41,813 bases of DNA, taken from assembly GCF_024189295.1 (NCBI RefSeq), contig NZ_JAIZEN010000023.1:1-41813 (forward strand), written 5' to 3'. The notes below the pieces were generated by a model. The model was not told where the DNA came from. It did not search any database and saw only the letters and a program-made list of their open reading frames with translations. Shown here piece after piece: positions 21,546 through 29,097 of the stretch. Position 1 is the stretch's first letter. Each line of letters starts with the position of its first letter. The position numbers and the translations under genes were made by a program. The DNA comes from Halobacillus sp. A1 (GTDB taxonomy: Bacteria > Bacillota > Bacilli > Bacillales > Halobacillaceae).

Positions 21546-21984
21546 GCGCAGAGCTTGGGCGGCAAGTTATGAGGAAGAAAGAAAACAACCATTGGAATTA
21601 TACGAGGGGAGATTAGAAGCTGCTGTTTCTTCCATTACTTTTGGTGCTTTTGACCATTCAAAGCTAGTAGGTATCGTTACGGTTGTTCGTGAAAACAAAT
21701 TGAAATTGCGCCACAGATCCAATATTGTTTCCATGTATGTTACGAAGGGATTCCGTGAGAATGGTATTGGAAAAGCTCTTCTTGAGGAAGCGCTGCAACA
21801 TGTTAGAAAGGTATACCAATCGGAACAACTTTACTTAACAGTTGCTTCAATTAATAAGGCTGCCAAAACCCTTTACAGCTCCGCAGGCTTCGAACATTTC
21901 GGTACGGATACAAACGCATTAAAGATTGACGATCACTATATTGATGTAGACCATATGGTGTTATATCTTAAATACAAAGAATAG
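21520..21984 (+). pseudogene. GNAT acetyltransferase lacking its N-terminus
   Basis: From AWAASYEEERKQPLELYEGRLE onward the sequence is a clean GNAT protein: FGAFDHSKLVGIVTVVRENKLKLRHRSNIVSMYV, the acetyl-CoA loop RENGIGKALLEEAL, QLYLTVASINKAAKTLYSSAGFEHFGT. Relatives have about 20-25 further residues before PEAFAxSYEEE; here that part is replaced by the end of the crtO-like remnant, a stop codon in frame at 21511 and no ribosome binding site. TTG 21520 is only a formal start. Probably a deletion fused the two genes and silenced this one, though low translation cannot be excluded. Confidence 0.65.
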
Positions 21985-22009
21985 AAGCCACTTTGGCTTC
22001 TATTCTTTG
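21975..22009. terminator. Perfect 15-bp terminator between convergent genes
   Basis: CAAAGAATAGAAGCC and GGCTTCTATTCTTTG pair without mismatch around ACTTT. It overlaps the stop codon of the truncated acetyltransferase and faces the flavoreductase gene. Confidence 0.8.
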
Positions 22010-22029
22010 TTGAGGATCGAAACATTTCA

Positions 22030-22737
22030 TTAATATCCCATAAACGCATCCTTTTTGATATTCTGCTTTTGGATAGTATTACTTTTCAGGTGATTAGTAA
22101 TGGAACTTACCATCGACTTAGAGCCTGCAATAAAGTAAGCAGCGTTATTGTTATAGGAGGAAATAAAACTGTCTATCTCCTGGTATAAATCATCCCGTGT
22201 TTCAAGGAAGGCAATATCAATTGAGGTATTATTGGCGATTTCATCTAATTCGTCTTTATATATAAATGATTGACCGCTGTCCAAGTAGAGTAGTCTGACT
22301 TGGTGGCCGTTTTCAACTCCTTCCGCTTCTAATTGTTTTATCATTGCTCGAAAAGGCGTAATGCCGATACCTCCAGCAATGAAGAGCGTCGGTCTTTTCT
22401 CTTTTAAATAAAAAGATCCTACAGGACCACTCATTTTAATGCTCATACCTTTTTCTAATTCCAGCAGCGCTTTTTTAAAATCACTCGGCTGATCACCCAT
22501 TTTTGTCGTAATTCTAACCACACCTTCTGTTGGAGATGAGGCTACACTGAATGGTCGTGCAGCGTTTTTTATCTTCTTGTGATGGATCGTGAATATACCG
22601 TGCTGTCCTGCATTCCAGGTTAAGTCGTTTTGTTTCTCAAAAACGAATGAGTAAACACCATCAGATTCTTTGTACCTTTCTACATACGAGAGTTCACTTT
22701 TTTTGAAAATAGATATCGAATCTTTTAAAAAGCTCAC
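22030..22737 (-). CDS. FNR-type FAD/NAD(P) oxidoreductase
   Basis: 235 aa. RPFSVASSP binds FAD (RxYS-like motif), the following TTKMGDQPSDFKKALLELEKG and SGPVGSFYL are the core of the flavin domain, and IAGGIGITPFRAMI is the NAD(P)-binding motif. The C-terminal FIAGSKSMVSSI supplies the C-G/S motif at the expected place, here Gly-Ser, and no 2Fe-2S domain is attached. It may donate electrons to an unknown partner. GTG start, with GGAGGGAAT upstream. Confidence 0.82.
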   Translation of the reverse strand: MSFLKDSISIFKKSELSYVERYKESDGVYSFVFEKQNDLTWNAGQHGIFTIHHKKIKNAARPFSVASSPTEGVVRITTKMGDQPSDFKKALLELEKGMSIKMSGPVGSFYLKEKRPTLFIAGGIGITPFRAMIKQLEAEGVENGHQVRLLYLDSGQSFIYKDELDEIANNTSIDIAFLETRDDLYQEIDSFISSYNNNAAYFIAGSKSMVSSITNHLKSNTIQKQNIKKDAFMGY

Positions 22738-22794
22738 CGCATTCCCTCCTTTAAAAATAGAATTGAAACTTAAGTGATTTGAAGAGATGTATCC

Positions 22795-23184
22795 TTAAGC
22801 TTCATCCAACACTTTTTTTAATTCATCAACCATACTTGCCCAGCCATACTTGGCTCCATTAAACGCTTGGCCTTTTTGTTCAAATCCGGAGTGGTCAAGA
22901 TGGAGGTAAGTCGTTTCTCCCTCTTGTTTTAACGTCCAGGTTACGATCGTGTCTATCGGTCCGCCTACCCATGTGTAAGATAGTTTATGAGGCTTGTCCA
23001 CTACCAATACTTCACTGTCTACAACTAAATCTATTGCCTCATTATGAAATTGACATTTGTATCCTACGATTGGTTTGAAATTATTTTCCATGACCCATTG
23101 AGCAAGGATATCCGAATCAGTTAAGGCTTCCCATACTTTATGGATGGAACTCTTAAATTGAAAATCTAATGATAAATCTGCCAT
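22795..23184 (-). CDS. SRPBCC/AHSA1-family protein
   Basis: 129 aa, one START-like domain with a hydrophobic cavity. LDFQFKSSIHKVWEALTDSDILAQWVMENNFKPIVGYKCQF is the standard AHSA1 opening; LSYTWVGGPIDTIVTWTLKQEGETTYLHLDHSGF and YGWASMVDELKKVLDEA finish the domain. It follows an ArsR-type repressor three bases apart, a very frequent pair whose small-molecule ligand is unknown. Confidence 0.85.
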   Translation of the reverse strand: MADLSLDFQFKSSIHKVWEALTDSDILAQWVMENNFKPIVGYKCQFHNEAIDLVVDSEVLVVDKPHKLSYTWVGGPIDTIVTWTLKQEGETTYLHLDHSGFEQKGQAFNGAKYGWASMVDELKKVLDEA

Positions 23185-23187
23185 CGT

Positions 23188-23508
23188 CTATTCCTCCAAT
23201 ATATCTTTTAGTAATGCTGCTCTATCATTCCAGAAATCTTCATAAAATGATAACCACTCTTTAACTTCTTTTAAGGGAGCCGGATTGAGCTGATACCTGG
23301 TTTCTCTGCCTTTTTTATGGTTTGTTACTAAATCAGCTTCTTTTAGGATCGTTAAATGCTTGGAAACCGCAGTGCGCCCCATCTCAAAATGAGTGGTGAT
23401 TTCATAAAGAGGCAGCTCATCTGAATCTGCCAGCAGCCGGATTAATTTCCGTCTTGTTGGATCTGCAATCGCTACAAAAACGTCACGCTCTTGAGCAGTA
23501 TTTTTCAA
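23188..23508 (-). CDS. ArsR/SmtB-family repressor paired with an SRPBCC protein
   Basis: 106 aa winged helix-turn-helix: FVAIADPTRRKLIRLLADSDELPLYEITTHFEMGRTAVSKHLTILKEADLVTNHKKGRETRYQLNPAPLKEVKEWLSFYEDFW. There is no metal-binding Cys cluster, so it is a non-metal ArsR member of the SdpR-like type. The frame extends upstream to an ATG, but GGAGG lies six bases before TTG 23508, so I start there. First gene of the operon, and its promoter carries two 16-bp dyads, so it is probably autoregulatory. Confidence 0.88.
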   Translation of the reverse strand: MKNTAQERDVFVAIADPTRRKLIRLLADSDELPLYEITTHFEMGRTAVSKHLTILKEADLVTNHKKGRETRYQLNPAPLKEVKEWLSFYEDFWNDRAALLKDILEE

Positions 23509-23533
23509 CTTTATCCTCCTTTCCATTAGATGC

Positions 23534-23582
23534 GACACCATTTGGTATCGTAATTATATGACACCTTTTAGTGTCTAGTCAA
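23534..23582 (-). promoter_or_regulatory. Promoter with two ArsR-type operators
   Basis: On the minus strand TTGACT (23577-23582) and TATAAT (23553-23558) are 18 bases apart. Dyad GACACCTTTTAGTGTC (23560-23575) fills the spacer and dyad GACACCATTTGGTATC (23534-23549) covers the start region. Both are the same 16-bp form GACACY-N4-RGTGTC with one mismatch, 26 bases centre to centre. A repressor bound here would block RNA polymerase. Confidence 0.75.
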
Positions 23583-23711
23583 CTGGAAAAATAAACGGTC
23601 TTTCGTTCCAGCCTTTACGTGGAGAAGGATAAATAATATAAATATAAAGGGTTCTTAAGTTATTAAATAGAAGTATTTAAAGAATTGAAAAATCTGAGGA
23701 GGAGGGGTTTT

Positions 23712-24269
23712 GTGGCTAAAGTCGTTTTAGGAATGACGATCTCTTTAGACGGTTATATCAACGACAGTAAAGGAAGTGTAGGACGGCTGTATCAGGATCT
23801 GGATGAACTGCGCCATAGTGAGGTGCTGAAAGAATCCATACGAAATACAGGCGCAGTTGTCATGGGGAGGAACACCTATGAGATGACGACTGATCCGGAT
23901 TTGTACGCAGATAATTATGAATACCAGGCGCCTATCTTTGTGCTTTGCAAAAAAGAACCACAAAAACACCCGAAAGAGAATGAGGAGTTAACATTTACAT
24001 TTGTCACTCAGGGAATCGAACATGCAATTGCTCAGGCAAAAGAAGCTGCTGGAAATAAAGTTGTTACGGTCATTGGCGGTGCAATCACAGCCCAACAGTG
24101 TTTAAAAGCAGAACTTGTAGATGAACTGCAGATCGATATCATGCCGGTTCTTTTGTGTGGAGGTATTAAAATGTTTGAGCATATAGGTGAAGAGCAGATT
24201 GAATTGGAGAAGTTGAGTGTAAGAGAGGTTGGGGAAAGAACGAGTATTCTTTTTCGTGTGGTGAAATAG
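23712..24269 (+). CDS. Dihydrofolate reductase-like (RibD C-terminal) protein
   Basis: 185 aa, with the DHFR/RibD fold seen in many Bacillus proteins such as YyaP: VVLGMTISLDGYI, AVVMGRNTYEMT, IFVLCKKEP, VVTVIGGAITAQQCLKAELVDELQIDIMPVLLCGGIKMFE and the final ERTSILFRVVK. The GG of IGG-A is the NADPH phosphate motif. Reaction unknown; trimethoprim resistance should not be assumed. GTG 23712 sits six bases after a very strong GGAGGAGGGG, preferred over an upstream TTG. Confidence 0.82.
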   Translation: MAKVVLGMTISLDGYINDSKGSVGRLYQDLDELRHSEVLKESIRNTGAVVMGRNTYEMTTDPDLYADNYEYQAPIFVLCKKEPQKHPKENEELTFTFVTQGIEHAIAQAKEAAGNKVVTVIGGAITAQQCLKAELVDELQIDIMPVLLCGGIKMFEHIGEEQIELEKLSVREVGERTSILFRVVK

Positions 24270-24516
24270 GGCAATAAAAGATTGGTCTTTTTATTGAGGT
24301 TTTTGCCTCTTTTACATTTCGTTGTTGTTACTCATCTAATCTCCCATTTCTTGAACAATCAGCTTCGGGAGATTGATTTGTTTCCGTTTTGCTAGGCAGC
24401 GTGTGAATATTCTTTGAAAAAAGCAGAGGTCTAACGGGTCCTCTGCTTTTTTATCTATCATATGAAACTAAAATAGTTGTAAATCGTAAACAGGGTGAGC
24501 TGAAGGGAGAATGCCG
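24270..24516. other. Intergenic region with two hairpins
   Basis: AATAAAAGA...TCTTTTTATT at 24272-24295 and GAGG...CCTC ending in TTTT probably end the DHFR-like gene. A third stem, AATCTCCC / GGGAGATT, occurs near 24338-24375. The terminator at 24417 is listed separately. Confidence 0.4.
24417..24452. terminator. Strong GC-rich terminator, bidirectional
   Basis: GCAGAGG pairs with CCTCTGC, extended by AAAAAA and TTTTTT flanks. It lies between the DHFR-like gene and the GNAT gene, both on the plus strand. Confidence 0.75.
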
Positions 24517-25071
24517 ATGTTAGAAATTAAAGGAACCAAAGTAGTGTTGAAGGAAGCGGAGTATATAGATATTGATGAATTATACTTCTGGAAGTATGAG
24601 GATAAGGAGCAGGAAGCTAAGAAATGGAATGGTCCTTATATAATAGAAGAAAAAGTATCTAAAGAGAAATACATAGAAGGTTGGGCGCAGCAAATCTATC
24701 CTGGTCTGCCTGCTTTTTTAGTTATAAAAGCCGATGACAAAGCAATTGGTTATGTTGGAGCTTATTGGGTGGATGAAAACACGGATTGGTTGGAAACAGG
24801 TATTGTTATTTATGATAAAGGTTATTGGGATCGTGGATACGGCAGTGAAGCATATAAGCTTTGGATCGACCATCTTTTCCAAAATACTGAATTACATCGG
24901 CTGGGAATGTCTACCTGGTCGGGGAATACTAGAATGATAAAGGCTGCTGGAAAGTTAGGGATGAAAGAGGAAGCGAGGATAAGGCAGGCGAGAAGAGTGA
25001 ACGACCAGTACTTCGACGCAGTAAAAATGGGAGTTTTACGTAAAGAGTGGGAGGAGCTGGATAGCGATTAA
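24517..25071 (+). CDS. GNAT N-acetyltransferase, RimJ/RimL-type
   Basis: 184 aa. Typical Acetyltransf_3 plan: KGTKVVLKEAEYIDIDELYFWKY, YVGAYWVDENTDWLETGIVIYDKGYWDRGYGSEAYKLWIDHLFQ (acetyl-CoA binding region) and RLGMSTWSGNTRMIKAAGKLGMKEEARIRQARRVNDQYFDAVKMGVLRKEW. Relatives acetylate amino groups of proteins or small molecules. ATG 24517 is eight bases after GGGAGA; the ATG at 24511 is too close. Confidence 0.82.
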   Translation: MLEIKGTKVVLKEAEYIDIDELYFWKYEDKEQEAKKWNGPYIIEEKVSKEKYIEGWAQQIYPGLPAFLVIKADDKAIGYVGAYWVDENTDWLETGIVIYDKGYWDRGYGSEAYKLWIDHLFQNTELHRLGMSTWSGNTRMIKAAGKLGMKEEARIRQARRVNDQYFDAVKMGVLRKEWEELDSD

Positions 25072-25114
25072 ATTAGATAAAAGGCTATTAGAAATTTTTT
25101 AGAGGAGAATGCTA

Positions 25115-25375
25115 ATGAATAACGAGAAACGCTTAAAAGTTCTAGCCATAATTTGCCTGATGGTCTGCCTGGGAGTTTGGATTCCTAATATAGCCTTCCA
25201 AGTCGCTAGTCCATTGTGGATGTTAACCTTTATTATAGCTCCTGCTGGAATTGTATTTGCCGTCTTGATTAAGAACTATTGGCTGATTATATCTAATACA
25301 ATTATGCTGTTTAGTTTCTTTATTCTAATGTTTGCTGGATACTTTGTTCATTACATAACTGGTGGAAAGCCATAA
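25115..25375 (+). CDS. Small membrane protein, 86 aa
   Basis: Three hydrophobic segments (about residues 8-27, 31-52 and 56-80) after a basic start MNNEKRLKV. Unrecognised. ATG 25115 lies eight bases after AGAGGAGA; ATG 25109 is too near. It begins 43 bases after the GNAT gene on the same strand and may be co-transcribed. Confidence 0.6.
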   Translation: MNNEKRLKVLAIICLMVCLGVWIPNIAFQVASPLWMLTFIIAPAGIVFAVLIKNYWLIISNTIMLFSFFILMFAGYFVHYITGGKP

Positions 25376-25543
25376 AGATAACAACTAAAACGGATAGAAT
25401 ACTTAAAACGTGTATGTGCAGACCTGCTTTTTATAAACGGGTCTTTTCACTTTGGATGTGCTCACTGGCTGATTTTCCATTTAAAAACAGAACCGTTCCT
25501 CCGATAACTATATTATAATGAACGGTAAGAAAAGGGGGATTGC

Positions 25544-26311
25544 ATGATTCGACAAAGAATGAGTATCGGTTTTTTATTGTGGGTCATCAGCTTTTTCATA
25601 TTATTTTATTGGACGCGGGGGTTACTTCCTGAAGGGACGTTCTTCATACTGCTTGTACCTTCCATCCTTTTCCTTTTATTAAAAGATAAGGTTTCGTATC
25701 TGCTGTTGACGATCTTTACGATAGTTTCTTCGCTGGCTTTTCTCTACATGGCCTTTGTGCAAGGCTGGTCTACAGCCGATCAGTGGAGCGGCATAGGCAT
25801 TCATGGACTGCTGCTTATTCATCTCTGGGCCATGTATACCTTTGTTACGTCCATCACGACGCTTTCGGCTATGAACAAAAAGCTGGGAGACCGTATTCTG
25901 GAGCTCGAGGAGTATGTGGCAAATACACAGGTGTTATCGAATCGTGAATTTATTAAACAAAAAGAAATGATTCATATCTCCATGGTGCGGAAGCGGGAGA
26001 AGGGTTTTCTAATATATGTAGGTCTGGAGGATCTTCCTGGTTATGTGAAGGATACAAGCTTCGTGAAGGTGGCGAATATCATCTATCACAGTTTAAGGAA
26101 GCATTTTGATATCGTAGGAAAACATGATGAAGCTACGGTAGTGTTCTTACTGCAGTCTACCAACTCGGCAGGACTGAACGTAGTGAATCAGCGGATCCTG
26201 CAGAAGCTGAGTTACATATTTACGGAGGGAGCGCTTGATCGTATCAGCTGGGACATAGAGGAGATCGGCTATACAGAAGCGAAAGCGGTTCAAGGAGAGA
26301 CATCTCAATGA
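25544..26311 (+). CDS. Membrane protein with degenerate GGDEF domain, YdaK-like
   Basis: 255 aa. About four membrane helices fill residues 8-105, followed by a linker helix and a domain starting LSNREF (131-136) that follows GGDEF domain order: FLIYVGLEDLPGYVKD, ANIIYHSLRKHFDIVGKHDEATVVFLLQSTNSAG. The GGDEF loop position reads DEATV (195-199), so it cannot make c-di-GMP; the I-site RxxD position reads KHFD. Its gene overlaps the GT2 gene by four bases. In B. subtilis, YdaK is a degenerate-GGDEF c-di-GMP receptor beside the glycosyltransferase YdaM; this looks like a reduced version. c-di-GMP binding is doubtful because the I-site Arg is Lys. Confidence 0.7.
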   Translation: MIRQRMSIGFLLWVISFFILFYWTRGLLPEGTFFILLVPSILFLLLKDKVSYLLLTIFTIVSSLAFLYMAFVQGWSTADQWSGIGIHGLLLIHLWAMYTFVTSITTLSAMNKKLGDRILELEEYVANTQVLSNREFIKQKEMIHISMVRKREKGFLIYVGLEDLPGYVKDTSFVKVANIIYHSLRKHFDIVGKHDEATVVFLLQSTNSAGLNVVNQRILQKLSYIFTEGALDRISWDIEEIGYTEAKAVQGETSQ

Positions 26312-27609
26312 GCAAGGTTATAAGCAGCTTGATTGTTGCAGCCGCTGCCGTTGCCGCAGGTATATATTTTGAGCTGTTGTCGATCCGTACTTTACTTTTG
26401 ACAACGACCGTATTGTTTTTACTGCTATTACTCTACTATTCGATTTTGACCATTGCGGGTCTATATTACCGTACGAAAAAAACGAGGTTCCAAAAGCTCG
26501 ATCACTATCCGAGCGTGGATATTCTTATCCCTGCACATAATGAAGGAGTAGTTATCAAAGACACTCTGGACGCAATGGTCAGTATTCAATACCCTGGTCA
26601 ACTTAACATTTATGTCCTGAATGATAATTCCAAGGATGAAACGGCAGTGATTGCAGACCAGTACGACAGCACGTACCGGGAAGTTCATCACATATTAGTC
26701 CCGCCTGGAGAGCCGAAAGGTAAATCGCGCGTACTTAATTACGGGCTTGAGATATCCGACGGTGAGTACTTCTGCGTCTATGATGCGGATAATCAGCCAG
26801 AACCGAGGGCACTGGTGCAGCTTGTTGAGGCGGCAGTGAATTATAAAGATGCGGCTGGAGCGGTCGGTTACGTACGTACCGTCAATGAAAGTAAGAACCT
26901 GTTGACCCGGATGATTTCCATCGAGTTCCAAGTGTTCCAGCTGCTCATGCAGGCCGGACGCTGGCAGTTGTTCAAAACGGGCTCTTTGACGGGTACCAAC
27001 ATGCTTGTCAAACGCAGTGTGATTGAAGAATTAGGGGGATACGATCCTTATGCTATTGCAGAGGACGCTGAACTGACGTTGAGGATTACCCGGCAAGGAC
27101 TTTTTCTACCGATCGTTCCCCATTCTGTTACGTGGGAACAGGAGCCTGAAACGATGAATGTGTACATCCGCCAGCGCACAAGGTGGCTGCAGGGGAACCT
27201 CTATATCGTGGAGCAGACACTGACTGTGCCTGGCTATTTTAAGGGGAAAATGATGGTTCACTCCATCCACCAGCTGATGGTTTATGTCATCTTTTGGTTC
27301 TTTCTCGTCCTGTCCTATGCCTGGTTTGTACTAGGCTTGTTCGATGTTCTGTTTATATCCTACACATTGCCTTTATTATTTGTATGGTACGTGTCTTATC
27401 TCGTGTACACGACACAGCTCATGAGCGCGCAGGCTGCGGAACGTTCGTTTAACAGCAAAAACATTTTTGTCAGTTTCATCATGTATTTCACGTACGCCCA
27501 GTTATTCTCCTATTTGTTTGTCAGAAGCTTGATTTTTTACTTGAAAGCAAAGAAAAACAAACAAGTCATCAGCTGGGACAAGACGTCCCGCTTTAAAAGC
27601 AATAAGTGA
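26308..27609 (+). CDS. GT2 glycosyltransferase, processive type, YdaM-like
   Basis: 433 aa, BcsA/PgaC-type membrane glycosyltransferase. N-terminal helices (residues 5-52), then the catalytic domain: DILIPAHNEG (71-), VLNDNS (D106), DAD (159-161), the acceptor-loop Glu-Asp in AEDAELTL (252-253) and QRTRW (289-293). Further helices follow (about 308-330, 340-365, 388-410). All residues for processive polymer synthesis are present. ATGA overlap with the YdaK-like gene ties it to that partner. YdaL, YdaN and YdaJ equivalents are absent, so the polysaccharide and the export route are unknown. Confidence 0.85.
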   Translation: MSKVISSLIVAAAAVAAGIYFELLSIRTLLLTTTVLFLLLLLYYSILTIAGLYYRTKKTRFQKLDHYPSVDILIPAHNEGVVIKDTLDAMVSIQYPGQLNIYVLNDNSKDETAVIADQYDSTYREVHHILVPPGEPKGKSRVLNYGLEISDGEYFCVYDADNQPEPRALVQLVEAAVNYKDAAGAVGYVRTVNESKNLLTRMISIEFQVFQLLMQAGRWQLFKTGSLTGTNMLVKRSVIEELGGYDPYAIAEDAELTLRITRQGLFLPIVPHSVTWEQEPETMNVYIRQRTRWLQGNLYIVEQTLTVPGYFKGKMMVHSIHQLMVYVIFWFFLVLSYAWFVLGLFDVLFISYTLPLLFVWYVSYLVYTTQLMSAQAAERSFNSKNIFVSFIMYFTYAQLFSYLFVRSLIFYLKAKKNKQVISWDKTSRFKSNK

Positions 27610-27638
27610 AAAACGCCTGGAAGCTCAGGCGTTTTTTT
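27609..27638 (+). terminator. Terminator of the exopolysaccharide pair
   Basis: AAAAACGCCTG and CAGGCGTTTTT pair around a six-base loop, starting on the stop codon's heels and followed by T-run. Long and perfect. Confidence 0.85.
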
Positions 27639-27680
27639 GCTTGTACATCCTGTTGCATTCAATGTTGATTTTTCTTTATC

Positions 27681-27854
27681 TTAAGTACTCGATTTCAGAT
27701 GTTCAAGCTGTTTCCGTATTGTTTAAATAGTGTTAGAGCTCCGGGAAATCACTCCCTTTCCGTGGGAGCGCGGTGAGCTTCCTCGGACGTCCCGTCCTGC
27801 GGGATCTCACCAAGCACTCTCTTCCCACAGGAGTCTCGCGATTTCCCGGAGCTC
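27681..27854. repeat. Long palindromic intergenic repeat, copy 1
   Basis: The core 27736-27854 is bounded by exact 15-bp inverted repeats GAGCTCCGGGAAATC and GATTTCCCGGAGCTC and has internal short dyads (CCGTGGGAG / CTTCCCACAGGAG). It is closely matched by 41578-41692, and about 55 further bases upstream (27681-27735) match 41521-41577 more loosely. No coding content. Such elements are common in Halobacillus-like genomes (from memory); mechanism of spread unknown. Confidence 0.85.
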
Positions 27855-28239
27855 TTAACGATAATTAGGAGAACGGAAACTTCCATTTCAGGAGATAAAT
27901 GAAACAAGGAGAACGACAATTCGGCTAATATATGACCTGGAACTGGATTGCACACCACGAGGTTTATGAAATAATTTACGGCTGCACTTATAAGAGGGAA
28001 GCTCGCCAGTTCCCCCATAGGAAAGCGAGTAGCTTCCTAACAACCCCTGACTGTCAACCTGGCAACGAATTCAGATTATCTCGAAATCAAGTCTTCCATT
28101 ATCCTGCCCTATTGTTGAATAACTCACTGATCAATATCAATAACCACTAACATAGCCTATCAAAAAGGAAAATTTTGTTGGTGTCGTTGATGTTATGTTA
28201 CGATGCAGGTAATCATTTGAAGCCTGAAGGGAGGAGCAT
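27855..28239. other. Repeat-flanked intergenic region, 385 bp
   Basis: No supportable gene. It contains an imperfect dyad GGAAGCTCGC / GCGAGTAGCTTCC (27997-28037), probably a decayed relative of the long repeat, and a copy of the short dispersed repeat at 28078-28137. Confidence 0.45.
28078..28137. repeat. Longer copy of the dispersed short repeat
   Basis: ATCTCGAAATCAAGTCTT followed by GCCCTATTGTTGAATAAC and CACTGATC, aligning with 13917-13978 over about 60 bases. Confidence 0.55.
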
Positions 28240-28428
28240 ATGTCGGTTAAAACGAGGTTGATCATTTCCATCGCTGCAGCGATTTTTCTAACGATTAATT
28301 GTTTCATAGCCTTCAGCCAGGATCAGACCCTCCAATGGTTATGGTTGGTGGTGGCGTTGTCCAGTCTATTGAACTGTGTCATTTATTATGTAAGATACAA
28401 AAATTACGAGCCTTCTTCTAATCAATAA
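28240..28428 (+). CDS. Small two-helix membrane protein, 62 aa
   Basis: Hydrophobic helices at residues 7-25 and 31-51, between them SQDQTLQ; basic ends. Unrecognised. ATG follows GAAGGGAGGAGC, a strong site. Thirty bases after its stop comes a second gene on the same strand with its own site. Confidence 0.65.
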   Translation: MSVKTRLIISIAAAIFLTINCFIAFSQDQTLQWLWLVVALSSLLNCVIYYVRYKNYEPSSNQ

Positions 28429-28457
28429 ATCACTTATTACGAAGGGGGAGTTAAGCC

Positions 28458-29060
28458 ATGCAGGGTTTAGTTTCCATGCATCATTTTTACTTATGCCAGC
28501 ACGTCGGATTTGGAAATCAATACGTTTATTATGACCAGGGAGGAACATCATTAGGAAAATGCGAAGGAAATCGTTATAAAAAGAAAACACTGCTCTCAAA
28601 AGTTTTCAACCTTCTTGGCTTCCACACGTTGCATAGTCATTTCTATAGTGTAGTTGAGGAAACAGGGGATGTTATCCTCTACATAGAAAAGGGAGAAGGG
28701 ATTAAATCAGATTTTCAAACCTTCGATTCAGACAGGCACAGTCTACATACGTTTAAAAAAACCTTTCAATTAGATCAGCCTCAAGTTCACATCATGGATG
28801 AGCAAGGAAAAAAAGCTGGCGCCCTTAAAGGCGATTTGCAGGGATATGAGATAGAGTTAATAAATGAGCATAGGGATCCTATTATGAAGGTAAGTAAAAA
28901 AAGGTTACCGAGCAATGTTAAAGACTTATCATCTGCAGGCGATACATATGAAGTCACTATTAAAGAAGACGTTGATCCAAAAATGAGGTTATCTTTACTA
29001 GCTTTTCCTGTGTTTTATGATATTTTATTTTTTCGCGAAAATCATGTACCGGGAAGTTGA
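28458..29060 (+). CDS. LURP-one/tubby-like beta-barrel-type hypothetical protein
   Basis: 200 aa, unrecognised by name. The alternation VYYDQGGTSLGKCEG, VVEETGDVILYIEKGEG, QVHIMDEQGKKAGALKGD, YEIELINEHRDPIMKVSKK suggests a repeated beta-hairpin layout as in LURP-one/scramblase-like (tubby C-terminal) domains. Such proteins may bind lipids; this is only a structural guess. GGGGGAG precedes the ATG. Followed directly by a bidirectional terminator. Confidence 0.6.
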   Translation: MQGLVSMHHFYLCQHVGFGNQYVYYDQGGTSLGKCEGNRYKKKTLLSKVFNLLGFHTLHSHFYSVVEETGDVILYIEKGEGIKSDFQTFDSDRHSLHTFKKTFQLDQPQVHIMDEQGKKAGALKGDLQGYEIELINEHRDPIMKVSKKRLPSNVKDLSSAGDTYEVTIKEDVDPKMRLSLLAFPVFYDILFFRENHVPGS

Positions 29061-29069
29061 TAGAACGAG

Positions 29070-29097
29070 AAAAATAGCCCATGAGAGGGCTATTTTT
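29070..29097. terminator. Bidirectional terminator overlapping the convergent gene's stop
   Basis: AAAAATAGCCC and GGGCTATTTTT are perfect arms around ATGAGA. The distal arm lies inside the last codons of the minus-strand YdeI-type gene (stop at 29090), so one hairpin ends both converging transcripts. Confidence 0.85.

Noticed and set aside
23712-24269. Trimethoprim-resistant dihydrofolate reductase
   Set aside because: The protein belongs to the RibD C-terminal/DHFR-like group, whose members are not true folate reductases.
27681-27854. Insertion sequence
   Set aside because: No transposase is encoded; it is a non-coding palindromic repeat instead.
27932-28150. Plus-strand frame of 72 codons in the repeat-rich spacer
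   Set aside because: Overlaps a decayed repeat and a dispersed repeat, has no ribosome binding site and an unlikely composition.
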